This document shows positions 34,110 to 42,972 of a DNA stretch of 64,000 nucleotides, one piece after another. The stretch is from the NCBI RefSeq assembly GCF_000312385.1, contig NZ_HE997628.1:293361-357360 (forward strand), read 5' to 3'. How positions within the stretch are numbered: the first letter of the stretch is position 1; each line of letters begins with the position of its first letter. The notes below the pieces were generated by a model that was not told where the DNA came from, made no database searches, and was given only the letters and a program-made list of their open reading frames with translations. Origin of the DNA: Tsukamurella sp. 1534 (GTDB lineage: Bacteria > Actinomycetota > Actinomycetes > Mycobacteriales > Mycobacteriaceae). The position numbers and the translations under genes were made by a program.

Positions 34110-35582
34110 TCAGCGCAGCGCGTGCAGCAGCCGCGGCAGCGTCTCGCGCGCGTCCGCGGCCCGTCGCTCCTCGATGGCGTCCAGCCGGCCCAGCCGGAAC
34201 GCCACCACCGGGTCCGTGGTCTCGGCCGCGAGGCCGGCGATCGCGTCCCGGGCGATGGTCGCGTCCTGGAACTCGCCGAGCCGGGTCTGGACCCGGGAGA
34301 GCGCCTTCACCTCGGCCTTGAGGTCGCCGCGGACCACCGGGTCCACGACGGCGGAGGCGTACCGCAGCCGCTTGGCGTGCTTGCGGATCGCGTGCACATC
34401 ATCGTCGGTGCAGGCGGCGTCGGAGAGCAGCGCCGAGGACTGTTTGCCGAACGATCGGATCCGCTTGTCCAGCAACGGTGCCAGGCTCTTGACGGCCGGC
34501 TGATCGGCGCGATCCCGCAGCGGGGGATCGGCGATGAACGCGTCGATCGCGTCGAGCAGCAGGAAGTACCGGTCGGAGTCCAGCGCGGCGGTCACCCGGC
34601 CCCAGCCGCGGGCCTCCGCCGCGCGCTGCCGCTCGGCCAGTGCAGCCGCCGCGCCGCCGAGCTCGCCCTCCGCGTCGAAGTCCTCGAACCGCGCGGCCAG
34701 CACCTCGGCGTCGCGGACGCCCCCGAGCACCGACGCCAGCAGCTTGAGCTCCGAGCTCAGCGCCGCCCGCGACGGACCGGAGAAGAACCCCGAGAACTCG
34801 GTGAGCACGCTGCGCAGCTGCCGGGTGGCGACCCGCATCTGGTGCACGGAATCCGCGCCGCGGGCCCGTACCCGCGGGTCCTCCCGCACCATCTTGTCGC
34901 GGTACGCGGACAGCGCCGCGACCAGGAGCTGACCCGCGGTGGCGTGGGACGCCTTCTTCGGCAGGGGCGGAGCGTTCCGCGCGGGCTCGGAGTCGATCGC
35001 CCGGGCCAGCTTGGACGCGGCGTCCGGCTGCCCGCCGCCCGCGGCGCGCAGCGCCTTGTCGACGAGGATCGCGGCCTTCCGGCCGAGCGCGGTGTCCGGG
35101 ACCTCGAACTCCCACTCCCGCCAGGCCTTCTCGACGCCGTCCGGCAGCAGCGAGATCGAGTGCACGTGATCGTCGACGAACTCCCCGAGGAGCTCACCGT
35201 CGACCGCGTGCAGGTACGTGGTGTGCCGCTGATTCTCGACGATCGCGATCGGCGCCAGCTCACGGCCACGGACGATCGCCCGCACCCGCTCGGCGAGCTC
35301 CGCCGGAACCGTGTCGTCGTCGCCGAGCTCTGCCGTCACCTCCCGGCGGTCGGCACCGTCGGGCAGCTTGAGGTGCCACCCGTCGTCCTTGCCGCCGGTC
35401 CGGCGCCGCAGCGTGATCCGGTTGGCCGACAGGTCCAGCGCCTCCGTGTCGTAGTACACGGCGGTCAGGTGGAAGACGGCGTCGGTCGATGTGCGGTCCA
35501 CCCCGGACACCGCCGCGAGCGGCGGCACCTCGGTGTCGGCCCCCACCTCGTACTTGGTCTCGATCTCGCGCTGCTCGGACAC
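34110..35582 (-). CDS. CYTH-CHAD domain protein (Rv2226-like)
   Basis: A 490-residue protein: an N-terminal CYTH triphosphate-tunnel domain with the signature EIETK (residues 6-10) and RITLRRRTGG, then a C-terminal CHAD helical domain (about 215-485) rich in Arg and His (VHQMRVATRQLRSVL, VHAIRKHAKRLRYASAV). CYTH domains bind or cleave triphosphates; CHAD domains bind polyphosphate, so the protein is probably linked to polyphosphate handling. It lies 4 bases after the iminopeptidase stop in a minus-strand run with panB. Confidence 0.9.
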   Translation of the reverse strand: MSEQREIETKYEVGADTEVPPLAAVSGVDRTSTDAVFHLTAVYYDTEALDLSANRITLRRRTGGKDDGWHLKLPDGADRREVTAELGDDDTVPAELAERVRAIVRGRELAPIAIVENQRHTTYLHAVDGELLGEFVDDHVHSISLLPDGVEKAWREWEFEVPDTALGRKAAILVDKALRAAGGGQPDAASKLARAIDSEPARNAPPLPKKASHATAGQLLVAALSAYRDKMVREDPRVRARGADSVHQMRVATRQLRSVLTEFSGFFSGPSRAALSSELKLLASVLGGVRDAEVLAARFEDFDAEGELGGAAAALAERQRAAEARGWGRVTAALDSDRYFLLLDAIDAFIADPPLRDRADQPAVKSLAPLLDKRIRSFGKQSSALLSDAACTDDDVHAIRKHAKRLRYASAVVDPVVRGDLKAEVKALSRVQTRLGEFQDATIARDAIAGLAAETTDPVVAFRLGRLDAIEERRAADARETLPRLLHALR

Positions 35583-35586
35583 GCCC

Positions 35587-36582
35587 TCAGCCTCCTGCCG
35601 CGAACCGGTCGGTGGCCTCGATCAGCGCCGAGCGGATCCCGGGCTCGAACGCCGAGTGCCCGGCGTCGGGCACCATCACCAGCTCCGCGGTGGGCCATGC
35701 GCGGTGCAGGTCCCACGCGCTGCGCGCCGGGCAGACCACGTCGTAGCGGCCCTGCACGATCACGCCGGGGATGTCGGCGATCGTCGCGGCGTCCCGCAGC
35801 AACTGCCCCTCGTCGAGGAAGCCGCCGTTGACGAAGTAGTGGTTCTCGATCTGCGCGAACGGGATCGCGAACCGCGGGTCGTCGGCGTCGGCCGAGCTCT
35901 CCGGGGTGTTGATGAGGTGACTGGTGCTGCGCTCCCACTTGGACCAGGCCTTCGCCGCGGTGAGCGCGGTCTCCTGGTCGTCGGAGTGCAGCAGCCGGTG
36001 GTAGGCCGCGATCTTGTCGGCCGCCGGTGCCCGGTCCGCCTCGTCGAGTGGTGCCAGGTACGCCTCCCAGTTGTCCGGGTAGATGTGCGAGGCGCCCTCG
36101 TTGTAGTACCAGTCGAGCTCGCTGCGGCGCAGCAGGAAGATGCCGCGCAGCACGAGCTCCGTGACCCGCTCGGGGTGCGCCTGCGCGTACGCCAGGCCCA
36201 GGGTGGACCCCCACGACCCGCCGAACACCTGCCATCGGTCGATGCCGAGGTGTTCGCGGATCCGCTCGATGTCGGCGATGAGGTGGGCGGTGGTGTTCAC
36301 GGCCAACCGGTCCGCCAGCGAATCGCCCTCGCCCGATGGGGGATCGGCGATGTGCGGCTTCGACTGCCCGCAGCCGCGCTGGTCGAACACCACGATCCGG
36401 TACACCGCCGGATCGAAGAACCGGCGGCAGTCCGGCGACGTGCCGCCGCCGGGCCCGCCGTGGATGAACACCACGGGCTTGCCGCCCGGGCGCCCGCTCT
36501 GTTCGACGTGGACGAGCTGGCCGTCGCCCACGTCCAGCAGCTCCGTGCTGTACGGCTCGATCGGGGGATAGAACTCGCGCAT
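35587..36582 (-). CDS. pip: Proline iminopeptidase (alpha/beta hydrolase, S33)
   Basis: A 331-residue cytosolic peptidase releasing N-terminal proline. HGGPGGG at residues 41-47 forms the oxyanion site; the nucleophile is Ser123 in GGSWGS, with Asp in GRYDVVCP and His in DAGHSAFEPG towards the end. Length and motifs fit the bacterial Pip family. Its start ATG 36582 overlaps the panB stop by one base (TGATG), so the two genes are translationally coupled. Confidence 0.9.
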   Translation of the reverse strand: MREFYPPIEPYSTELLDVGDGQLVHVEQSGRPGGKPVVFIHGGPGGGTSPDCRRFFDPAVYRIVVFDQRGCGQSKPHIADPPSGEGDSLADRLAVNTTAHLIADIERIREHLGIDRWQVFGGSWGSTLGLAYAQAHPERVTELVLRGIFLLRRSELDWYYNEGASHIYPDNWEAYLAPLDEADRAPAADKIAAYHRLLHSDDQETALTAAKAWSKWERSTSHLINTPESSADADDPRFAIPFAQIENHYFVNGGFLDEGQLLRDAATIADIPGVIVQGRYDVVCPARSAWDLHRAWPTAELVMVPDAGHSAFEPGIRSALIEATDRFAAGG

Positions 36583-37439
36583 CAGAATCCGTGCTCCGGT
36601 CCGGGGAACTCGCCCGAGGCGACCTCCGCCACGTACTGCTGGGCTCCGGCGAGCAGATCGTCGCCGATGGTCGCGTAGCGCTTGACGAACCGCGCCACGC
36701 GTCCGCGGTTGAGGCCGGACATGTCCTGCCACACCAGGACCTGGCCGTCGCACTCGTTGCCCGCGCCGATGCCGATGGTGGGGATCGCGATCTCCTTGGT
36801 CACCTGCGCGGCCACCGCGGAGGGCACCATCTCCAGCACCACCGAGAACGCCCCCGCGGCGTCGACGGCCTTGGCGTCGGCGCGGATCCGGTCCGACGCC
36901 TCGTCGCCGCGGCCCTGGACCCGGTTGCCGCCCAGGGTGTTCACCGACTGCGGGGTGAACCCGACGTGGGCCATCACGGGGATCCCGCGGCGCTGCAGGA
37001 ACTCGATGGTGGGCGCCATGTGCGCCCCACCCTCGAGCTTGACGGCCTCCGCGCCGGCCTTCATGAGCTTCGACGCCGATTCGAAGGCCTGCTCGGGGGA
37101 GGCCTCGTAACTGCCGAAGGGCATGTCCGCCACCACGAGAGCGTAGGTCGTGCCGCGGCGCACCGCGGCGACCATCGCCGCCATCACGTCCAGCTCCATG
37201 GGCAGCGTGGAGTCGAACCCGTACACGGTGTTCGCTGCGCTGTCGCCGATGAGCAGGGCGGTGACGCCGGCCTCGTCGAAGATCGAGGCGGTCATGTAGT
37301 CGTAGCTGGTGAGCATCGCCCATTTCTCGCCGCGCTCCTTGAGCTCGGCCAGGTGGTGGGTGCGTACCTTCTTCCGCGGCTTCTGCGCGGGCCCGGGTTC
37401 GGCCCCGGATCCGCCTCCGTACAACGGGGTTTCGGTCAT
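36582..37439 (-). CDS. panB: 3-methyl-2-oxobutanoate hydroxymethyltransferase PanB
   Basis: A 285-residue TIM-barrel enzyme making ketopantoate from 2-oxoisovalerate and methylene-tetrahydrofolate, the first step to pantothenate. Motifs: [18 protein letters not shown] (about 41-58), [13 protein letters not shown] (metal Asp near 66), [16 protein letters not shown] and [17 protein letters not shown] 37439 follows GGAGGG at good spacing; the in-frame ATG 37451 is poorer. Pantothenate feeds the CoA and phosphopantetheine needed by AcpM. Confidence 0.94.
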   Translation of the reverse strand: MTETPLYGGGSGAEPGPAQKPRKKVRTHHLAELKERGEKWAMLTSYDYMTASIFDEAGVTALLIGDSAANTVYGFDSTLPMELDVMAAMVAAVRRGTTYALVVADMPFGSYEASPEQAFESASKLMKAGAEAVKLEGGAHMAPTIEFLQRRGIPVMAHVGFTPQSVNTLGGNRVQGRGDEASDRIRADAKAVDAAGAFSVVLEMVPSAVAAQVTKEIAIPTIGIGAGNECDGQVLVWQDMSGLNRGRVARFVKRYATIGDDLLAGAQQYVAEVASGEFPGPEHGF

Positions 37440-37503
37440 CTGACCCTCCATTTTTCACATGTCCCAGCCGGTATCTCCGGTCCGGGCAGTCGGGTTTGGC
37501 GGC

Positions 37504-39240
37504 CTACGACGGGTCGTGCCACCTGTTCGTGATCGGCATCCGGCGGTCGCGGCCGAACGCCTTCGGCGTGATCTTGGGTCCCAGCGGGTACTGGCGGCGC
37601 TTGTACTCGGCGCGGTCCACGAGGCGGGCCACCTTGCGGATCAGGTCCGGCTCGTACCCGGCGGCGGAGATCTCGGCCACGCCCTGGTCCTGCTCCACGT
37701 AGCGCCGCAGGATGTCGTCGAGGATGTCGTAGTCGGGGAGGGAGTCGCTGTCCTTCTGGTCCGGCCGCAGCTCGGCCGACGGCTCCTTGGTGATCGACGA
37801 TTCGGGGATCGGCGGCGTCTCGCCCCGCTCGACCGCGACCTTGTTGCGCCACCGCGCCAGGTCCCACACGAGCGACTTCTCCACGTCGCGGATCGGCGCG
37901 TAGGCGCCCACGGCGTCGCCGTAGATCGTCGAATAGCCCACGGCCAGTTCGCTCTTGTTGCCGGTGGCCAGCACCAGGTGCCCGTCGAGGTTGGACAGCG
38001 ACATCAGAGTCATGCCGCGGCACCGCGCCTGGATGTTCTCCTCCGCCAGGCCGGACAGGTTCAGCTGGCCGACGAAGGACTCCACCATGGTCTCGATGGG
38101 TTCGAACCGGAAACGGATGCCCATGCGCCGCGCCTGATCGGCGGCGTCGTCCTTGGAATGGTCCGAGCTGTACTTCGAGGGCATCCCCACGCCGTACACG
38201 TTGTCGGCGCCCACCGCGTCGGCGGCGATGACGGCGACCAGCGCCGAGTCGATGCCGCCGGACATGCCGAGGGCGACGGTGCGGCCGCCCACCTTGTGCA
38301 CGTAGTCCCGGGTGCCCGTGACCAGGGCCGCCCAGATCTGCGCGTTCTGATCGTCGGACTGCGGCCGGCTCGCCGGCTCCTGCGGGTGGTGCGCACTGGG
38401 GCGGGCCGGCAGAGGCACCGTCTCCACCTCCCAGCCCTCGACGGACGGTGCGGCGGCCCGGCCCAGCGACGGCACCTCCACCAGCTGCGTGGACTCGACG
38501 AACTGCGGGCCGGTGGCGGGCGCGCCCCCGGCGCCGAAGACGAACGAGTCCCCGTCGAACACCAGCTCGTCCTGCCCGCCGACCAGGTTGACGTAGATCA
38601 TCGGCGCCCCGCCCTCGGCCACCCGCTCGGCTGCGATCGCGCGCCGGGTGGCGGGCTTGCCCACCTCGAACGGGCTGGCGTTGAGGCACAGCACCGCGTC
38701 CACGCCGAGCGCGCCCAGGCCGGCCACGGGACCGTCGGGCCACCACACGTCCTCGCAGATCGCGAGCCCCAGCCGCACCCCGTCGACGTCGAGGACCACC
38801 AGCCGGTCGCCCGGGGTGAACCACCGCTTCTCGTCGAACACGCCGTAGTTGGGCAGGAAGTGCTTGTCGTACCGGGCCACCAGCTCGCCGCGGTGCAGCA
38901 CGCCCGCGGCGTTGCGCGCGCCGCCGGTGGGGTTCGTGCTGGTCTCGGGGGCGTCGGGATCGCGGTCCAGGAAGCCCACCACCACGATGAGATCGCCGCA
39001 GCCGGCGGCGTCGAGCGCGCGCGCCAGCTCGTGCACCGCCTCGCGGGAGTCGACGGCGAAGGACCGGCGCAGCAGCAGGTCCTCCACGGGGTATCCGGTG
39101 AGGGCCATCTCGCCGAACACGGCGACCTGCGCACCGCGCTCGGCGGCGTCCCGCGCGGCGGCGGTGATCCGGCTGACATTGGCCTCGAGGTCACCCACCA
39201 CGGGGTTGATCTGGCATGCCGCGACACGGAGGGGCGTCAT
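37504..39240 (-). CDS. nadE: Glutamine-dependent NAD+ synthetase
   Basis: A 578-residue two-domain enzyme. The N-terminal nitrilase domain has the triad Glu44 (FGEMALTGY), Lys126 (YDKHFLP) and Cys162 (AICEDVW) and supplies ammonia from glutamine. The C-terminal synthetase has the ATP pyrophosphatase loop SGGIDSAL near residue 335. It amidates deamido-NAD+. The protein is shorter than the NadE of M. tuberculosis (about 680 residues) and fits the short glutamine-dependent type. The gene is not at this position in M. tuberculosis, so it is an insertion or relocation between panB and caeA. Confidence 0.93.
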   Translation of the reverse strand: MTPLRVAACQINPVVGDLEANVSRITAAARDAAERGAQVAVFGEMALTGYPVEDLLLRRSFAVDSREAVHELARALDAAGCGDLIVVVGFLDRDPDAPETSTNPTGGARNAAGVLHRGELVARYDKHFLPNYGVFDEKRWFTPGDRLVVLDVDGVRLGLAICEDVWWPDGPVAGLGALGVDAVLCLNASPFEVGKPATRRAIAAERVAEGGAPMIYVNLVGGQDELVFDGDSFVFGAGGAPATGPQFVESTQLVEVPSLGRAAAPSVEGWEVETVPLPARPSAHHPQEPASRPQSDDQNAQIWAALVTGTRDYVHKVGGRTVALGMSGGIDSALVAVIAADAVGADNVYGVGMPSKYSSDHSKDDAADQARRMGIRFRFEPIETMVESFVGQLNLSGLAEENIQARCRGMTLMSLSNLDGHLVLATGNKSELAVGYSTIYGDAVGAYAPIRDVEKSLVWDLARWRNKVAVERGETPPIPESSITKEPSAELRPDQKDSDSLPDYDILDDILRRYVEQDQGVAEISAAGYEPDLIRKVARLVDRAEYKRRQYPLGPKITPKAFGRDRRMPITNRWHDPS

Positions 39241-39322
39241 GCATCAACCCTAGCGTTCCCGGGTGGTACCGGGCCGCCCAGCGTCCCGGGGGCGGACGGT
39301 GCCGCATGGCAGGATCGGAGCC

Positions 39323-40948
39323 ATGAAGGCCACCAAGTCGCTCACCACGGCGATCGCGCTGCTCGCCGTCGTCAGCCTCGCCGGGTGCGGCACCCGGATC
39401 GGCGGGGACCCGGAGCCGTCGGAGGCCCCGTCGAGCGCCGCGACCGGTACCGCGGGCCCGAGCGCCGGGACGCCCGGCGGAGGCGGCGGTGCGGTGCCCG
39501 GCTTGGAGAAGTACTACGGGCAGAAGGTCTCGTGGGGCTCCTGCGACGAGATGACCGCCGCCGACGACATCGACCCGGACGCGTACGACCGCACCAAGCT
39601 CGAATGCGGGCGCGTCACCGTGCCCGTCGACTACAACGATCCGGGCGAGGGCGAGACGAAGCTCGCGGTGGCGCGCACCAAGGCGACGGGGAAGCGGCAG
39701 GGTTCGCTGCTGATGAACCCCGGCGGCCCGGGCGGATCCGGCGTCCAGCAGGTCGCGGCGAAGACCACCGAGCTCGGGAATCTCGCGGTGGCCCAGAGCT
39801 TCGACCTGGTGGGCTGGGACCCGCGCGGCGTGGGCGCCTCGTCGCCGGCGGTGAAGTGCTACAGCGACCAGCAGCGCGACGAGAACCGCAAGTCCACCCT
39901 GGCCAACGACAACTCGCCCGAGGGCATCGTCAAGCAGGAGGACTTCAACCGCGACCTCGCGAACCTGTGCGAGGAGAAGATGGGCAAGACCTTCCTCGAG
40001 CACGTGGGTACCGCCGACACCGTGCGCGACCTCGACGTGCTGCGCGCGGTGCTCGGCGACGAGAAGCTGACCTACCTCGGCTACAGCTACGGCACGTTCA
40101 TCGGCGCGATCTACGCCGAGACGTTCCCCGAGCGGGTGCGGGCGATGGTGCTGGACGGCGCGGTCGACCCGGCCGAGGATCCGATCGCCTCGTCGGTGCA
40201 GCAGATGGCCGGCTTCCAGACCGTGTTCGAGGACTTCGCTAAGGACTGCGCGAGCCGGCCGGACTGCGCGCTCGGCCAGGACCCGGCGCAGGCGACGGCC
40301 CGGTACCACCAGCTCGTGCGCCCGCTCATCGACAAGCCGGTGCGCGGGCAGGGCGGCCGGATGCTCAGTTACAGCGACGCCACCACCGGCACCATCCAGG
40401 CGATGTACGCCAAGCAGCTCTGGGATCCGTTGCGGCGCGGGCTCGCCAACCTGGCGCGCGGCGACGGCGCGCTCATGCAGCGCCTGGCGGACGTGTATCT
40501 CAACCGCGACGAGCGGGGCCGCTACTCACCGATGATGGACGCCAACACCGCCATCAACTGCGTCGACAGCCCCGCCGTCACGGACCCGGCGGAGGTCGCG
40601 CGCAAGGACACCGAGATCCGCAAGGCCGCACCGTTCCTCGACGACGGGCGGGGAACCGGCCGCGCGGCGAAGGACGCCTGCTCCTTCTGGCCGGCGGCCC
40701 CCACGCTCAAGCCGCACGAGGTGAACGCCGTCGGCGCCCCGAAGACCGTCGTCGTCTCCACGACGCACGATCCGGCGACCCCGTACGAGAACGGCGTGAA
40801 CCTGGCCAAGCAGCTGAACGCGTCGCTGATCTCGTTCGAGGGCAGCCAGCACACGGTGTCGCTGGAGGGCAATCCCTGCGTCGACGACGCGGTGACCGCC
40901 TACCTCAGGGACCTGACACCGCCCGCCGAGGGCCTGCGCTGCACGTAG
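39323..40948 (+). CDS. caeA: Lipoprotein serine protease/esterase, Hip1/CaeA-like
   Basis: A 541-residue lipoprotein: signal with lipobox LAGC (Cys22), a Gly/Ser-rich linker to about 58, then an alpha/beta hydrolase with a TAP-like C-terminal domain. Catalytic triad: Ser255 in GYSYGT, Asp483 in TTHDPATP, His510 in GSQHTVS. MNPGGPGGSG at 131-140 forms the oxyanion region. Its M. tuberculosis counterpart (Rv2224c, Hip1/CaeA) is a cell-envelope protease that cleaves GroEL2. Mycobacteria have two copies in tandem; only one is present here. It ends 3 bases from the convergent FKBP gene. Confidence 0.88.
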   Translation: MKATKSLTTAIALLAVVSLAGCGTRIGGDPEPSEAPSSAATGTAGPSAGTPGGGGGAVPGLEKYYGQKVSWGSCDEMTAADDIDPDAYDRTKLECGRVTVPVDYNDPGEGETKLAVARTKATGKRQGSLLMNPGGPGGSGVQQVAAKTTELGNLAVAQSFDLVGWDPRGVGASSPAVKCYSDQQRDENRKSTLANDNSPEGIVKQEDFNRDLANLCEEKMGKTFLEHVGTADTVRDLDVLRAVLGDEKLTYLGYSYGTFIGAIYAETFPERVRAMVLDGAVDPAEDPIASSVQQMAGFQTVFEDFAKDCASRPDCALGQDPAQATARYHQLVRPLIDKPVRGQGGRMLSYSDATTGTIQAMYAKQLWDPLRRGLANLARGDGALMQRLADVYLNRDERGRYSPMMDANTAINCVDSPAVTDPAEVARKDTEIRKAAPFLDDGRGTGRAAKDACSFWPAAPTLKPHEVNAVGAPKTVVVSTTHDPATPYENGVNLAKQLNASLISFEGSQHTVSLEGNPCVDDAVTAYLRDLTPPAEGLRCT

Positions 40949-40951
40949 GCG

Positions 40952-41527
40952 TCAGCTCGCGGCGAGCACCGTGATCGTGAAGATCAGGCTGTCGCCCTCC
41001 TTGATCCCCGCCGCGGGCTGCCCGTTCGGGTAGCCGTCCGCGGCGGTGACGGCCGCGATCACGGTTGCGCCCACCTTCTGCCCGGAGAGCGCCTTCCGGA
41101 ATCCGGTCACCACGTCGGCGAGGGAGAACTCGACCGATTCGCCGCGCGCGAAGGCGTCGTCGAACACCTCCCCGGTGCGGCCGTTGACCCCCTGGTAGCA
41201 GACGGTGGCCACGGAGGCGTCGGTGAGCGTGGCGCCCGTGCCCTCGCGGGTGGTGGTCGCCGAGGTCTTGTCCACCCGGTAGGGCCCCTCGACGGTGACC
41301 CGGGGCGCGGTGCGGTCCGTGGGCGGCACGACGGACGCGCGGCCGGTGACCCCTTCGAGCCGCAACGCCGGTTCGGCGTCCTGCGGCGGTGCCGCCGTGG
41401 GGCACCCGGTGACCTGATCCGCGGAGCGGCTGGTGCTCGGGGCAGCGGATTCTGTGCCGCTGCCGCAGGCGCCGACGGCACCGAACGCGAGCGCTGCAAC
41501 CGCGAACCGTGGGAAACGTCCCTTCAC
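40952..41527 (-). CDS. FKBP-type peptidyl-prolyl isomerase lipoprotein
   Basis: A 191-residue lipoprotein with a signal ending in AVGAC (Cys about 21) and a C-terminal FKBP domain (about 95-190). Visible FKBP elements: VCYQGVNGRTGEVFDDAF, VEFSLADVVTGFRKALSGQKVG, and DGYPNGQPAAGIKEGDSLIFTITVL. The usual Trp at the base of the pocket is Phe and the hairpin His is absent, so activity may be low. It would help fold proteins outside the membrane. A paralogue with the same architecture lies at 47631-48194. GTG 41527 is the start. Confidence 0.83.
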   Translation of the reverse strand: MKGRFPRFAVAALAFGAVGACGSGTESAAPSTSRSADQVTGCPTAAPPQDAEPALRLEGVTGRASVVPPTDRTAPRVTVEGPYRVDKTSATTTREGTGATLTDASVATVCYQGVNGRTGEVFDDAFARGESVEFSLADVVTGFRKALSGQKVGATVIAAVTAADGYPNGQPAAGIKEGDSLIFTITVLAAS

Positions 41528-41581
41528 GACTGGGACACTACCCGGGGGGACTGTCGAAAAGTCCGGAAGTACCTCGCATAT

Positions 41582-41597
41582 GTAACACGCCGTTAAC
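41582..41597 (+). promoter_or_regulatory. Possible weak GlnR half-box upstream of glnA2
   Basis: GTAAC-N6-TTAAC (41582-41597) lies 25-40 bases before the glnA2 start. It matches the first GlnR element (gTnAC) but only three of five bases of the second (GaAAc). The position is close for an activator site. Weak evidence. Confidence 0.25.
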
Positions 41598-41621
41598 ACC
41601 TCCTCGCTTAGGGTCGACCCC

Positions 41622-42962
41622 ATGGACCGGCAGCAGGAGTTCGTGCTTCGCACCATCGAGGAACGGGACATCCGCTTCGTGCGGTTGTGGTTCACCGACG
41701 TGCTCGGGTTCCTCAAGTCGGTGGCGATCGCCCCGGCCGAGCTGGAGGGCGCCTTCGCCGAGGGGATCGGCTTCGACGGATCGTCGATCGAGGGCTTCTC
41801 CCGCGTCTCCGAGGCGGACACCGTCGCCAAGCCGGACCCGTCCACCTTCCAGGTGCTGCCGTGGGTCGGCAACGACGGCGAGATGCACTCCGTCCGCATG
41901 TTCTGCGACATCGCGATGCCCGACGGTACGCCGTCCTGGGGCGACAGCCGGCACGTGCTGCGGCGCCAGCTGAACCGCGCGGCCGATCTGGGGTTCTCCT
42001 GCTACGTGCACCCGGAGATCGAGTTCTACCTGCTCAAGCGCGAACCCGACGCGCAGGGCAACCCGATCCCCGCGGACACGGGCGGCTACTTCGACCAGGC
42101 CGTGCACGAATCGGCACCGAACTTCCGCCGCAACGCGATCGAGGCGCTCGAGGCGATGGGGATCTCGGTGGAGTTCAGCCACCACGAGGCCGGCCCCGGC
42201 CAGCAGGAGATCGACCTGCGGTACGCCGATGCGCTCTCCATGGCGGACAACGTGATGACCTTCCGCTACCTCGTCAAGGAGGTGGCGATGGCCGGCGGCG
42301 TCAAGGCGTCGTTCATGCCGAAGCCGTTCAGCACCCACCCCGGCTCCGGGATGCACACGCACATGAGCCTGTTCGAGGGCGATTCCAACGCCTTCAACGA
42401 CCCGGACGACGAACTGCAGCTCTCGTCCACCGGCAAGGCGTTCATCGCCGGAATCCTGCACCACGCACCGGAGATCTCCGCCGTCACCAATCAGTGGGTG
42501 AACTCCTACAAGCGCCTGGTGACCGGCGACGAGGCGCCCACCGCCGCCACCTGGGGCGCCGCCAACCGGTCCGCGATGGTGCGCGTGCCCCTGTACACCC
42601 CGAACAAGGCCTCCAGTCGCCGCATCGAGGTGCGCTCGCCCGATTCGGCCTGCAACCCGTACCTCGCCTTCGCGGTGCTGTGCGCGGCCGGCCTGGAGGG
42701 CGTCAAGCAGGGCTACGAGCTGCCCGAGGCGGCCGAGGACGACGTGCGCCAGATGACCGCGCGCGAGCGCCGGTCGATGGGCTTCCGGGACCTGCCGAGC
42801 GGCCTGGACGACGCGCTGGTGCTGATGGAGAAGAGCGAGTTGGTCGCGGAGACCCTGGGGGAGCACGTCTTCGAGTACTTCCTGCGGAACAAGTGGGCGG
42901 AGTGGCACGACTACCGCGCGGTGGTCACGCCCTTCGAACTCGACCGCTACCTCTCGCTGTAA
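41622..42962 (+). CDS. glnA2: Glutamine synthetase, type I, GlnA2-like
   Basis: A 446-residue type I glutamine synthetase, shorter than GlnA1 and matching GlnA2 of mycobacteria (Rv2222c). Beta-grasp start with AEGIGFDGSSIEGFSRVSEAD; metal and substrate motifs YVHPEIEFYLLK, HHEAGPGQQEIDLRY, HPGSGMHTHMSLF, NSYKRLV and RIEVRSPDSACNPYLAFA. Unlike GlnA1 it has no clear adenylylation loop of the DLYELPPEE type; the matching region reads YELPEAAEDDV. In streptomycetes and mycobacteria GlnA2-type enzymes may act on amines rather than ammonia. It is followed 10 bases later by glnE. Confidence 0.92.
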   Translation: MDRQQEFVLRTIEERDIRFVRLWFTDVLGFLKSVAIAPAELEGAFAEGIGFDGSSIEGFSRVSEADTVAKPDPSTFQVLPWVGNDGEMHSVRMFCDIAMPDGTPSWGDSRHVLRRQLNRAADLGFSCYVHPEIEFYLLKREPDAQGNPIPADTGGYFDQAVHESAPNFRRNAIEALEAMGISVEFSHHEAGPGQQEIDLRYADALSMADNVMTFRYLVKEVAMAGGVKASFMPKPFSTHPGSGMHTHMSLFEGDSNAFNDPDDELQLSSTGKAFIAGILHHAPEISAVTNQWVNSYKRLVTGDEAPTAATWGAANRSAMVRVPLYTPNKASSRRIEVRSPDSACNPYLAFAVLCAAGLEGVKQGYELPEAAEDDVRQMTARERRSMGFRDLPSGLDDALVLMEKSELVAETLGEHVFEYFLRNKWAEWHDYRAVVTPFELDRYLSL

Positions 42963-42972
42963 GGGGCGCGCG

